Source: Spirochaetales bacterium (lineage in GTDB: Bacteria; Spirochaetota; Spirochaetia; DTKZ01). Taken from it: DNA of 13,297 bases. The notes under the pieces are model-generated. The model did not search any database, was not told the DNA's origin, and was given only the letters and a program-made list of their open reading frames with translations. Position numbers and translations under genes: made by a program. Of the stretch, positions 1 through 7,871 are shown piece after piece (the stretch's first letter is position 1; each line of letters starts with the position of its first letter). The DNA is taken from the NCBI GenBank assembly GCA_031274005.1, contig JAISQU010000290.1, positions 1 through 13,297 on the forward strand, read 5' to 3'.

Positions 1-2622
1 CGGTTTGTGGACAGGGTGGTGTGGGACAGACTGCAAAAAAGCTCCCCGGTTTACAACGGGGACTTTATCAGAACCGCGGATCTTTCGGAGGCGACCGTAA
101 CCTTTACCGGCGGCGGGACAGTTGATCTTGCGGAAAGCAGCCTTATTCAAATTCGCTTTGAGGATTCCCGCGCCCGCGTGGATTTAACACGGGGGGGCGT
201 CAGCGTGGCCGCGCGGAAGGATTCTTCGGTGGCCTTAAGCTCCGGGGACAGGCTCATCGACATAGGCCCCGGCGGAGTGGTAAGCGCGGCGGCCAGCGGT
301 GAGAGCCTTAACCTGCATGTTGTGGAAGGCAGCGCCCTTCTCCGCGTTGCCGGGGAGACTCAGCAGGCGGAAGCGGGAGACGCTTTCGCTTTAACCGGAG
401 AGGAGACCCTGCGGGAACCCCTGGTAGCGGTACTCTCCCCCCGGCCCAACGCGCTCTTTGTTACCCCGGAGAATACGGCCCTGCCCGTCAACTTTTCCTG
501 GCGCGCCGTTAATTTTACGGATGACGATTATACCCAAATTGAAATCGCCGCGGAAAGAAATTTCGCGCGAATACTCGTAAGTCTGGCGGATTCCACGGCA
601 ACAAGCGCCCGCCTCGCCCCGGGAGCATACTTCTGGCGGGCCTACGCCGCGAATAGAAACAGGGCGGCAAGCGGGGAAATCCCCTCCCGTTTATTCTCCG
701 GTAAACTTACCATCATCCACGCGCCTGCCCCGCGGCTCGTCAGCCCCGCGCAGGACTACGCCTATCGGTACCGGGTACGAAAACCGGCAGTACGATTCCA
801 GTGGACGGGGCAGAAAGAAGTTTCTTTTTATCTTCTGGAAGCCGCGGACAACCCGGATATGAATAATCCGGCTCTGCAAACCAGGCTGGGGGGAACGTCC
901 CTTGTTTATTCGGATTTGGGGGCCGGGCGCTGGTACTGGCGGGTAACTCCCATATTTCCTGAAGGCTTCTGGGGGACGGCCCAGGCGTCCGGGGTCGCGT
1001 CTTTCGTAATCGAACAGCGCGGCGGCATGGAAGCGCCCCGGCCTCAGATCCCGGCGGAGGGCGCGAGCCTGAATATAGGCAGGGAGCGGGAAGATGCGTA
1101 TTTCTCCTGGCGGCATGATGAGGAGGCGGCCTCGTACACCATTCGGATTTCTCCCCGTGCGGATTTGTCCGATCCCCTTATTACGCAGACTGTGCATGAT
1201 AATTTTTTTATCTACAGACGGCAGGAAACAACGCTGCAGGCCGGGCGGTATTATTGGGGAGTCTCCCAAACCGATGGCGAGGGAAACTCTTCCGCTGTCT
1301 CGCCGGCGCGGGCCTTTCTTGCCATTGAGGGGGAGGTTATCCAGAGGACGATTTTTCCGCCGGCCAATTACACTGTAACCGACACCCTCCTGCGGGACAT
1401 CCGTTTTACCTGGAAGTCGAATCTGCCCTTTACCCGGCGTTTCCAGATTTCGAACAACCCGCAGATGAATGGTTTTGTTGTAAACGAGGCGGTACACGGC
1501 GAGATGTTCCAGGGACGGATTTTACCGGCAGGAACCTATTACTGGCGCATTTCCGCGGAGGCGGGGGACGCGTCCTTTGACACTCCGCCTAAACGCTTTA
1601 CCGTGTTTCCGCTGTTTGTGGCGCCTGTTCTGGAAGAACCCGGTCCCGGCGAAAAGGCGGCCATCCGCGCGGGAACGCCGGTAAACTTCCGCTGGCAGGC
1701 CGTGGAAGGAGCGGAGTATTATCAGTTTCGATTATACGCGGAGGACGCCCGCGGCAGCCCCCTGTACGAAAACGCTTTCTGCCGGACCGCAAGCCAAACG
1801 CTTGAGATGGACAGCTATCCTGACGGCGGATTTTTCTGGACGGTACAGGCTTTCGCGGACGAGGGGCCGCTGCATTCCCGGCGTACCGGACTTTTGGCGG
1901 CAGGGCATTTCACAAAGCGGCAACTGCGGCCCGTGTCTCTGGAGTATCCCCCGTCCGGGCATGAATATCCGGGGCTGGACGCCCTGCGGCGGCCCGGCGT
2001 CCTCAGGTGGCGCCTGTCGGATACACCGGGAAACAGCCGTTTTGTGCTCTCGCGCAATCCCAACCCCCTGACAGGGCAGGCTGTGATGGACATTCGCAAT
2101 CCGGACACAACCATTACGCTTGCGCGGCTTCCCGAAGGCACGTATTACTGGACTATCCGGGCCGAAACCGAAGACGGCTTTAACATAAGCGCCGAGAGGC
2201 CCTTCTCATTCCGGGTGCTTCCCGTTCCGCTTTTACCTGAGGCGGCGGGGCGGCTGCCTCAGGATAATGAACTCATCGACGCGGCCAGGCTGCGGGAAAA
2301 CAGAACCATTACGTTTACCTGGCAGCCGGTCGAAGGGGCAAACGGCTATATCTTCAGCCTTTTTCACGAGGAAACCGAGGGGCAAAGGCGGCTCCTCCTC
2401 CGCGCCGGCCCCGGAGAAGCGGCATCCTATACCCTGGAAGATTTGCGGACTCTTCTGGTTCAGGGGGATTTTACGTGGCAGGTAGAGGCGGTAAGCAGGG
2501 CCGCTGACGGATTTATGGAACGGCGCGGAACACCGGGGGAAAACCGGTTTCGGGTAGATGTTCCTGTGCCGGGGGCGGCGCGGGCAAAAGATCCGGGCGT
2601 ACTCTACGGAGCCGGAGACTGA
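1..2622 (+). CDS. FecR-domain protein with about seven fibronectin-III-like repeats (5' partial)
   Basis: The frame is open to the left edge, so the true start and any signal or membrane segment lie outside; the GTG at base 7 is only an internal valine. Numbering from that valine, residues 1-130 resemble a FecR domain (beta-rich, with NGDFIRTADLSEATVTF near 18-33 and a later HVVEGSALLRVAGE stretch). About seven beta-sandwich repeats of 90-110 residues follow, starting near 142, 240, 343, 447, 538, 641 and 739. Each opens with a proline-containing segment and an (F/L)-x-W motif, and closes with a Gly-x-(Y/F)-(Y/F/T)-W strand, for example AGRWYWRV, AGTYYWRI and EGTYYWTI. Such repeats usually serve adhesion or scaffolding on the periplasmic or surface side. 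The stop lies 7 bases before the next gene, so the two probably form an operon. The exact role and export route are not visible. Confidence 0.85.
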   Translation, partial: RFVDRVVWDRLQKSSPVYNGDFIRTADLSEATVTFTGGGTVDLAESSLIQIRFEDSRARVDLTRGGVSVAARKDSSVALSSGDRLIDIGPGGVVSAAASGESLNLHVVEGSALLRVAGETQQAEAGDAFALTGEETLREPLVAVLSPRPNALFVTPENTALPVNFSWRAVNFTDDDYTQIEIAAERNFARILVSLADSTATSARLAPGAYFWRAYAANRNRAASGEIPSRLFSGKLTIIHAPAPRLVSPAQDYAYRYRVRKPAVRFQWTGQKEVSFYLLEAADNPDMNNPALQTRLGGTSLVYSDLGAGRWYWRVTPIFPEGFWGTAQASGVASFVIEQRGGMEAPRPQIPAEGASLNIGREREDAYFSWRHDEEAASYTIRISPRADLSDPLITQTVHDNFFIYRRQETTLQAGRYYWGVSQTDGEGNSSAVSPARAFLAIEGEVIQRTIFPPANYTVTDTLLRDIRFTWKSNLPFTRRFQISNNPQMNGFVVNEAVHGEMFQGRILPAGTYYWRISAEAGDASFDTPPKRFTVFPLFVAPVLEEPGPGEKAAIRAGTPVNFRWQAVEGAEYYQFRLYAEDARGSPLYENAFCRTASQTLEMDSYPDGGFFWTVQAFADEGPLHSRRTGLLAAGHFTKRQLRPVSLEYPPSGHEYPGLDALRRPGVLRWRLSDTPGNSRFVLSRNPNPLTGQAVMDIRNPDTTITLARLPEGTYYWTIRAETEDGFNISAERPFSFRVLPVPLLPEAAGRLPQDNELIDAARLRENRTITFTWQPVEGANGYIFSLFHEETEGQRRLLLRAGPGEAASYTLEDLRTLLVQGDFTWQVEAVSRAADGFMERRGTPGENRFRVDVPVPGAARAKDPGVLYGAGD

Positions 2623-2625
2623 AGG
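2621..2625 (+). promoter_or_regulatory. Ribosome binding site of the TIG/barrel gene
   Basis: GAAGG overlaps the stop codon of the upstream gene and lies 4 bases before the ATG at 2630. A GGAG at 2614-2617 is an alternative. Either supports the start at 2630 and translation from a shared message. Confidence 0.45.
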
Positions 2626-2629
2626 CCCT

Positions 2630-3823
2630 ATGAGAGGGAGAATGAGGAGCCGCGCGCGCCGGTCTGTGTTTTTTTGTGCGCTGCTTTACGCTCTAGCCGG
2701 GCCGGCTCCGCCTCTGCGCGCTCAGGATACGGAAACCGGATTTTTCTATATTGAAAGAGTTGAGGAGAAGGTGCGCTTTATTCAGCATATTATCTGGGAA
2801 AGGCGCGAGTACGCCTACCGGTATGAGGTAACAATTGAAAGACAATCCGCCGCCGGATTTTCACAAATTTTACAGGAGTTTACAGAAGAAAACTTTATTG
2901 AGGTTTCCCTTGCCGCGGGGCGTTACCGCTACAGAATAGTTGTGTATGACCTTTTTGATTCTCCGGGGGAAGCTTCGCAGTGGACGGAATTTGATGTTCA
3001 CCTTGCCTTGCGGCCTGAGATACAGAGATTTAGCCCGGACAGTTTTTGGCTGGACGAAGATACCGTGTGGGTTCTTTCTCTTGAGGGGCGGAATTTTGCG
3101 CAGGGGGCGGAGGTGTATCTGCGCCCTCAGGAAGGGCCGGACGACATGATTATTCCTGTTGAATATGTTCCGGCGGCCCCCGGCGGAAGCGCCCGGCTTG
3201 TTTTCGACATGCGAAATTTAACGCCGGGACTCTATGATGTGTATATTGAAAATCCCGGCGGCCTGGAAAGCGCCCTGGGAACTTTCAGGATTGCCTACCG
3301 CAAACCCTTTGACATCAACTTTTCTCTGGGCTGCGCTCCTCTTATTCCCCTGTATGGCGATTTGAACGCGTTTTTCGATCAACAGATTTTTCCCCTCGCC
3401 GCCGCGGCCAGGATAAGTTTTGTGCCCTTTAAGCGGGTCTGGGGTTATCTGGGCGTGGAGCTTGCGCCGTTCTGGGCTTACCTTTCCATGAGCGGCCAGG
3501 GCTATGAACTCGCCGCTCAATATATGGGCGCCCACCTCAACGCCCTTTTCCAGAAGTGGTTCGCCAACCGGATTATGGCTTTTAATTTCCGGCTGGGGGC
3601 GGGGATGGTTCTGCTGGATGATTTACATTTTGAGTTCAGCGCCGGTAAATCTGTGTCTTTACAAACCCTGATGCCTTCTCTGGGCGCGGGCCTATCCTTC
3701 ATGTGGTTCATACAAAAGCCTTTTTTTGTGGAACTGGGCGCTGAGTACATGCACTTCTTTTCCGCGGACCCGGTTTCTCCGGGTTATCTGCGGCCCATCC
3801 TCGGCGGAGGCTGGCAGTATTAG
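2630..3823 (+). CDS. Secreted TIG-like domain protein with predicted C-terminal outer-membrane barrel
   Basis: This 397-residue protein has a signal peptide: an Arg-rich N-terminus, the hydrophobic stretch SVFFCALLYALAGPAPP, then LRAQ with likely cleavage near residue 32. Residues 33-125 look like one fibronectin-like sandwich, with AGRYRYRIVVYD echoing the Gly-x-Tyr-x-(W/Y) strands of the upstream gene. Residues 128-222 resemble an IPT/TIG domain (RFSPDSFWLDEDTVWVL, EGRNFAQGAEVYL, LTPGLYDVYIENPGG). Residues 226-397 alternate aromatic and hydrophobic strands with glycines and end in GGGWQY; a terminal aromatic is typical of outer-membrane barrels. I chose the ATG at 2630, 7 bases after the upstream stop with GAAGG close by; an open frame continues upstream to 2558 but would overlap the previous gene. 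A further in-frame ATG lies at 2642. Barrel topology and function are inferred. Confidence 0.8.
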   Translation: MRGRMRSRARRSVFFCALLYALAGPAPPLRAQDTETGFFYIERVEEKVRFIQHIIWERREYAYRYEVTIERQSAAGFSQILQEFTEENFIEVSLAAGRYRYRIVVYDLFDSPGEASQWTEFDVHLALRPEIQRFSPDSFWLDEDTVWVLSLEGRNFAQGAEVYLRPQEGPDDMIIPVEYVPAAPGGSARLVFDMRNLTPGLYDVYIENPGGLESALGTFRIAYRKPFDINFSLGCAPLIPLYGDLNAFFDQQIFPLAAAARISFVPFKRVWGYLGVELAPFWAYLSMSGQGYELAAQYMGAHLNALFQKWFANRIMAFNFRLGAGMVLLDDLHFEFSAGKSVSLQTLMPSLGAGLSFMWFIQKPFFVELGAEYMHFFSADPVSPGYLRPILGGGWQY

Positions 3824-3873
3824 CTGTTCGGAAATCCGGCAGGCTCATGGGGTTTCTCTCAACTCTGATGAAT

Positions 3874-4602
3874 TTAATACGTTACCGAATACTCCAGGGC
3901 TTTTTCAAGCGTAAAAAGACCGGGGAGCGAAATCCTGAACCCGGCCTCATTTTCGTTTTTCAGGCTGCCGCCGGTCTGTGACAATATCTTCCGCGGCGTC
4001 CTGATTGAAAGGTAAATCGCGGAAGCCTTCAAAATGTCTTCGATTTTTTCATTCTTCGCGTAATCCTCAAGCGCCCAGGCCAGATGTTCCGCATAGTCTT
4101 CTTCAGTTGCGCCCTCCGGCGGCAAAAGCATCTTCGCCACGGGAGAATCCATTTCGGGAATAATCTTTAATAAAGAGGCAAGGTTACTCCTGCTCAGCCG
4201 GATGGCGAGGGTTTCCCGGTTTCCGTTTTGGGTGCGGCTTATGATATTTTGCGCGGCTTTGTCTTCGTTTTTTATAGCGCCGGAAATATCCGTGATGTGA
4301 AACCGCAAAACGAGTTTGCCCGGCGACGGGGTTTGCAGGGAGTCAAGCCGCAGCGCCGCGTTGCGGTGAAAGGCTTCGCGTATCGCGGCGGCGTTAAAAA
4401 ACCGCGGCTGTTCAGGGTCAAACGATGAAGAGAAACCCGAAGCCAGGTCAGCGTAGTATTCCATAAAAACCGGATGCAGTTCCGCTTCAAGGCTTGCCGT
4501 GCCGGCCCCCCCTGCCTGGAGCGTTATATCCTGCCGTACCGTACACGCGCCGGCAAACAGGAGAATTACGGCGGCGAAAACCATGCTGCATATTTTTTTC
4601 AT
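3874..4602 (-). CDS. Putative lipoprotein of unknown function
   Basis: This protein has 242 residues. It opens with MKK, a hydrophobic segment (residues 7-17) and a lipobox-like FAGAC with the lipidated cysteine at residue 20, so it is probably exported and anchored in the cytoplasmic or outer membrane. The mature part starts TVRQDITLQAGGAGTASLEA, a beta-like segment. It continues with mixed helical sequence and ends with another beta-like region (GFRISLPGLFTLEKALEYSV). I do not recognise a family. It lies 87 bases downstream of gatB on the same strand but has its own promoter-like sequence. Its 3' end converges on the barrel gene with 50 bases between the stop codons and no clear intrinsic terminator. 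No Shine-Dalgarno sequence precedes the ATG. Confidence 0.8.
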   Translation of the reverse strand: MKKICSMVFAAVILLFAGACTVRQDITLQAGGAGTASLEAELHPVFMEYYADLASGFSSSFDPEQPRFFNAAAIREAFHRNAALRLDSLQTPSPGKLVLRFHITDISGAIKNEDKAAQNIISRTQNGNRETLAIRLSRSNLASLLKIIPEMDSPVAKMLLPPEGATEEDYAEHLAWALEDYAKNEKIEDILKASAIYLSIRTPRKILSQTGGSLKNENEAGFRISLPGLFTLEKALEYSVTY

Positions 4603-4610
4603 ATTGAATG

Positions 4611-4639
4611 AATGTATCGCGCTTTACGGGTTTTTTCAA
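4611..4639 (-). promoter_or_regulatory. Putative sigma70-type promoter of the lipoprotein gene
   Basis: On the minus strand TTGAAA (4634-4639) is followed after 17 bases by TACATT (4611-4616). The -10 ends 8 bases before the ATG at 4602, so transcription would start at or next to the start codon. No purine-rich ribosome binding site is present. Confidence 0.5.
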
Positions 4640-4689
4640 TCGATAGGGTTAGAATTGATGATGAGGCATTACGTCGACCGCGGTATGCG

Positions 4690-6105
4690 CTATTTTATTT
4701 TCTGTTTAAGCAGTTCCTGCACCAGCCGGGGTTCCGCCATTCCCCCGGTCTGCTTCATAATCTGTCCCACCAAAAAGCCCAAGGGCTTCCTGTCGCCCGC
4801 CTTTACGGCGTCCACCGCAGCCGCGTTCGCGGCCAGCGCCTGGTCCACAAGCGCCGCAAGCTGCGACATGTCGGACATACTCTGCCAGCCCTTTTCTTTT
4901 ATAAGCTGACCGGGATCTTTGTCCTCGGCAAAAACCGCTTCCAAAACCTGTTTGGCGATTTTGCCGTGAATCCTGCCGTCCGCAAGAAGGGACAACAACT
5001 GCGCAAGACGCCCCGCTGTCAGGGGGCAGTCGGCAAGCTCTTTGCCGTCTCGGTTCAGGATTTTCCGCACATCAAATTGCAGCCAGGCGGCCGCGGCGGC
5101 GGGGGCAGCGCCCAGTTTGACGGTCTGTTCGTAAAAATCAGCGGTGGCTTTTTCCGCGACAAGAAAATCCGCGGCCGCCGCGGACAGGCCGTACTCCTTT
5201 ACAAACCGCGCCTTGCGCGCCTCGGGCAGTTCCACAAGACCCTTGTCCACCTTCGCAAGAAATTCCGCGCCCGGAATAAAAGGCGGCAGATCCGGTTCGG
5301 GAAAATAACGGTAATCGTGGGCGCTTTCCTTGGTGCGCATGGGCTCGGTTACATCGCGGTTTTCGTTCCACAGGCGCGTCTCCTGTACGATTTTACCGCC
5401 CTTCCCGAAGAGTTCTTTCTGCCGCGTTATCTCATAATTTAAAGCCATTTTGACAAAGCGGGAGGAGTTTAAGTTTTTAATCTCGACCTTCCGCCCCAAA
5501 CCTTGGCCCTCAAGGTTAATCGAAACGTTCGCGTCGCATCTCATGGAGCCTTCTTCCATATTACCGTCGCACACGCCCAGATAGCGTATCGTCCGCCGGA
5601 AGTTCTGCAAAAGGATTTCCGCCTCTTCGCCCGCTTCCATATCAGGCTCTGTAACAATTTCCAGAAGGGGAGTCCCCGCGCGGTTATAGTCGAGCAGCGA
5701 CATATCCCCCGCGTGAATCATTTTGCCCGCGTCCTCTTCCAGATGAATCTCGTGGATGCGCACGCGCCTGGGCTTTCCGGCGTATTCAATATCTATCCAG
5801 CCGTTTCTGCCCAGGGGCGAGGAGAACTGCGAAATCTGATAGTTTTTGGGCATATCAGGATAAAAGTAATTCTTCCGCTCGAAAATTGCCCGCGGGCTTA
5901 ACTCGCAGTTCAGCGTCCTGGCTACAATATACGAGAGGCGGATGGCCTCTTCGTTGAGCGCCGGCAAAACGCCCGGATAGCCCATGCACACCGGGCACAC
6001 GTTGGTATTCGGCTCATCGCCGAACCTGTTGGTACAGCCGCAGAACACCTTTGATTCGGTAAGCAGTTGTATATGTATTTCGAGTCCGATAAATGACTGG
6101 TACAC
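4690..6105 (-). CDS. gatB: Aspartyl/glutamyl-tRNA(Asn/Gln) amidotransferase subunit B
   Basis: GatB is the tRNA-binding kinase/transamidase subunit of cytoplasmic GatCAB. It phosphorylates the side chain of misacylated Glu-tRNA(Gln) or Asp-tRNA(Asn), then amidates it with ammonia from GatA. The 471-residue length is normal. The N-terminus MYQSFIGLEIHIQL and the zinc-site cysteines C22, C24, C37 and C40 (CGC then CPVC) are present. So are the GatB segments RAGTPLLEIVTEPD, MRCDANVSI, KIKNLNS-like VEIKNLNSSRF and ESAHDYRYFPEPDLPP. The helical tail domain ends with the usual LGFLVGQIMKQTGG and LVQELLKQKI. The start codon is GTG at 6105, 3 bases after the gatA stop, with a strong Shine-Dalgarno inside the end of gatA, so it is translated from the gatA message. 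Confidence 0.97.
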   Translation of the reverse strand: MYQSFIGLEIHIQLLTESKVFCGCTNRFGDEPNTNVCPVCMGYPGVLPALNEEAIRLSYIVARTLNCELSPRAIFERKNYFYPDMPKNYQISQFSSPLGRNGWIDIEYAGKPRRVRIHEIHLEEDAGKMIHAGDMSLLDYNRAGTPLLEIVTEPDMEAGEEAEILLQNFRRTIRYLGVCDGNMEEGSMRCDANVSINLEGQGLGRKVEIKNLNSSRFVKMALNYEITRQKELFGKGGKIVQETRLWNENRDVTEPMRTKESAHDYRYFPEPDLPPFIPGAEFLAKVDKGLVELPEARKARFVKEYGLSAAAADFLVAEKATADFYEQTVKLGAAPAAAAAWLQFDVRKILNRDGKELADCPLTAGRLAQLLSLLADGRIHGKIAKQVLEAVFAEDKDPGQLIKEKGWQSMSDMSQLAALVDQALAANAAAVDAVKAGDRKPLGFLVGQIMKQTGGMAEPRLVQELLKQKIK

Positions 6106-6108
6106 GGC

Positions 6109-7515
6109 TTAACTCCCCTCTATCCACTCAGGTTTATAAGACGGCGGAACAGGGCAGGGGAACTGCGCCTCGTAGAGTTTTATGGCGTCAAAAAGAAGAG
6201 CTTCCCCAAAGGCCGGCGCCATAAACTGCATACCCACAGGCAGCCCGTCTTCTACAGCCGCGGGAAAACTCATAGCCGGCAGGCCCGCGAGATTCGCCGC
6301 CGTGGTAAAACGGTCGGCCAGCTTCTGCTGGAACTGATCCAACCCGCTTTGCCCCCGCAGAAAGGCCTGCGTTGGAAACACGGGCATCAGAATCAGTCCG
6401 GCCCCGCCAAAAGCCTTATCGAAGTCCGCGCGTATGGCCTCGCGCAGCTTATGGGCCCTCTGGTAATACTGGTCCTGAAAACCTGAACGCAGAACGTATG
6501 TCCCCAAAAGAATACGCAGTTTTACCTCGCTGCCAAAGCCTTCGCTGCGGGCTTTGCGTGTAAGCTCCTCGGGGTTTTCCGCGTAATCCGGCCTGTAGCC
6601 GTACCGGACGCCCGTATAACGGGCAAGGTTCGCGCTCGCCTCGGCTGTCGCGATTGTATAGTAAACAGGCACATAATACTCCGCCATGGCAAGGTTAATT
6701 TCCCGCAGCTCAAAACCCTGCGCTTTATAAAAATCCATAGTTTTACGGTAGGCCCTGTCCACAGCCGGATCAAGCCCCAGATTTCCGCCCAGCACTCCTA
6801 TAACCCTGTTTTTCGCCGCGGGACCGCTTCCTCCCGCCTGCGAGGACTGATCCTTCTCGTCCTGCCCCCGGATTATATCGAACACGGCGCGGGTCATCTC
6901 CACAGAGCGGGCGCACACGCCAATCACATCCAGCGACGATGCGTAAGCCACCAGCCCGTAACGGGAAACCGCTCCGTAGGTGGGTTTCAGCCCGTACACG
7001 CCGCAAAACGCCGCAGGCTGCCGCACCGAACCGCCTGTATCCGAACCCAGCGCGAAGGCCGCCATTCCCGCGGCAACCGCCGCTGCGCTGCCTCCCGACG
7101 AACCGCCGGCGACCCGCCCCTGGTCCCAGGGATTGTTTGTCTTTCCCAGAGCGGAATTATCCGTCGAAGAGCCCATGCCGAACTCATCAAGATTGGTCTT
7201 TCCCACCATGACGCCGCCGCGGGCAATCAGTTTTTCCACCGCCGTCGCCGTATAGGGGGACACCAGGTTCTCCAGAATCTTCGACCCGCAGGTCAGGTGA
7301 AAACCCTTCACCGCGATAATATCCTTTACCGCGAAAGGCACGCCCGCAAGATCCGCGCCCGGATTCGCGTCCGAAACCAGACCAAGCCCCCGGTCCGCGT
7401 CAAACTCCAGAAAAGCCCCGACCTTCGCGTCGGCAGCCTTCACATAATCTTCGTATTTTTTTCGCGCGGCGGAATCAGATAAAAAATTTCGCCAGCGCAG
7501 GAAAGGTGACTCCAT
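6109..7515 (-). CDS. gatA: Aspartyl/glutamyl-tRNA(Asn/Gln) amidotransferase subunit A
   Basis: GatA is the glutaminase subunit of GatCAB: it hydrolyses glutamine and passes ammonia to GatB. This is an amidase-signature protein of 468 residues. The Ser-cisSer-Lys triad is visible: K64 in PFAVKDI, S139 in GGSSGGS and S163 in SDTGGSVRQPA, with the family's normal 75- and 24-residue spacings. The signature region at 136-180 is intact, as is GLPVGMQFM near the C-terminus. It has an ATG start with AAGAGG just upstream. It is second in a gatC-gatA-gatB operon, 21 bases after the gatC stop and 3 bases before gatB. Confidence 0.97.
   Translation of the reverse strand: MESPFLRWRNFLSDSAARKKYEDYVKAADAKVGAFLEFDADRGLGLVSDANPGADLAGVPFAVKDIIAVKGFHLTCGSKILENLVSPYTATAVEKLIARGGVMVGKTNLDEFGMGSSTDNSALGKTNNPWDQGRVAGGSSGGSAAAVAAGMAAFALGSDTGGSVRQPAAFCGVYGLKPTYGAVSRYGLVAYASSLDVIGVCARSVEMTRAVFDIIRGQDEKDQSSQAGGSGPAAKNRVIGVLGGNLGLDPAVDRAYRKTMDFYKAQGFELREINLAMAEYYVPVYYTIATAEASANLARYTGVRYGYRPDYAENPEELTRKARSEGFGSEVKLRILLGTYVLRSGFQDQYYQRAHKLREAIRADFDKAFGGAGLILMPVFPTQAFLRGQSGLDQFQQKLADRFTTAANLAGLPAMSFPAAVEDGLPVGMQFMAPAFGEALLFDAIKLYEAQFPCPVPPSYKPEWIEGS
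6113..6120 (-). promoter_or_regulatory. Shine-Dalgarno of gatB inside the gatA 3' end
   Basis: Minus-strand GAGGGGAG lies in the last codons of gatA, 7 bases before the GTG start of gatB. It fixes the GTG start and implies coupled translation of gatA and gatB. Confidence 0.75.
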
Positions 7516-7519
7516 AAAA

Positions 7520-7525
7520 CCTCTT
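7520..7525 (-). promoter_or_regulatory. Shine-Dalgarno of gatA
   Basis: Minus-strand AAGAGG lies 4 bases before the ATG at 7515, in the short gap after gatC. The spacing is slightly short but supports this start. Confidence 0.5.
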
Positions 7526-7536
7526 TTGCCCTGATT

Positions 7537-7809
7537 TTACAGCACGTTCGGAATAACAATAAACCGGCCTTCCAGCTCCGGCGCGTTTTCAAGAAGAGCG
7601 TCCGCGTCGCCGGGCGTCCGTACATCAGGACGCAGCCTGTTTGCCGCGCTCCCCGCCTTCCCCGCGGCTAGACCTGCGGTATCGGCCTCCATCATACTGG
7701 AAAAATAGTCGAGTATTTTCTCCACCTCGTTCCCCAAAGACGCGAGATCCTCCCCTGTCAAATCAAGGTTAGCCAGCTCCGCGGTTATCTTCAGCTCGGA
7801 AACATCCAT
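7537..7809 (-). CDS. gatC: Aspartyl/glutamyl-tRNA(Asn/Gln) amidotransferase subunit C
   Basis: GatC is the small subunit that wraps around GatA and stabilises the GatA-GatB complex. The chosen start (ATG at 7809) gives 90 residues beginning MDVSELKITAELANLDL, the typical GatC opening. The helical EVEKILDYFSSM segment and a C-terminal FIVIPNVL, the usual F-x-V-P-x-V/I-like end, are also present. An upstream in-frame ATG at 7821 adds only MIHS and overlaps the proposed -10 box, so I prefer 7809. The middle contains a small Ala/Gly-rich stretch (GLAAGKAGSAA), probably a linker. It is the first gene of the gatCAB operon and has no Shine-Dalgarno, unlike gatA and gatB. Confidence 0.93.
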   Translation of the reverse strand: MDVSELKITAELANLDLTGEDLASLGNEVEKILDYFSSMMEADTAGLAAGKAGSAANRLRPDVRTPGDADALLENAPELEGRFIVIPNVL

Positions 7810-7816
7810 GGAATGT

Positions 7817-7846
7817 ATCATGCCTTGAGGGGTGCGCCCGTGTCAA
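7817..7846 (-). promoter_or_regulatory. Putative promoter of the gatCAB operon
   Basis: On the minus strand a perfect TTGACA (7841-7846) is followed after 18 bases by CATGAT (7817-7822), 4 of 6 to the -10 consensus. The -10 ends 7 bases before the ATG at 7809, so the message would begin at the start codon. Read-through from the aminopeptidase gene, 62 bases upstream of that ATG, is also possible. Confidence 0.4.
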
Positions 7847-7871
7847 TAACGCGCGCGGGCTTTTTAGGGCC

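Noticed and set aside
691..1497. 268-residue minus-strand frame
   Set aside because: It is a shadow of the FecR/fibronectin-like gene in high-GC DNA, with an Arg- and Pro-rich product and no start signals.
4612..5442. 276-residue plus-strand frame antisense to gatB
   Set aside because: It mirrors the codon pattern of gatB, which is unambiguous on the other strand. Its product is basic and low in recognisable motifs.
7836..7865. Terminator-like stem (GCCCG and CGGGC) followed by TTTTT on the plus strand
   Set aside because: No plus-strand gene precedes it, and on the minus strand there is no T-tract after the stem. The stem is only 5 Watson-Crick pairs.
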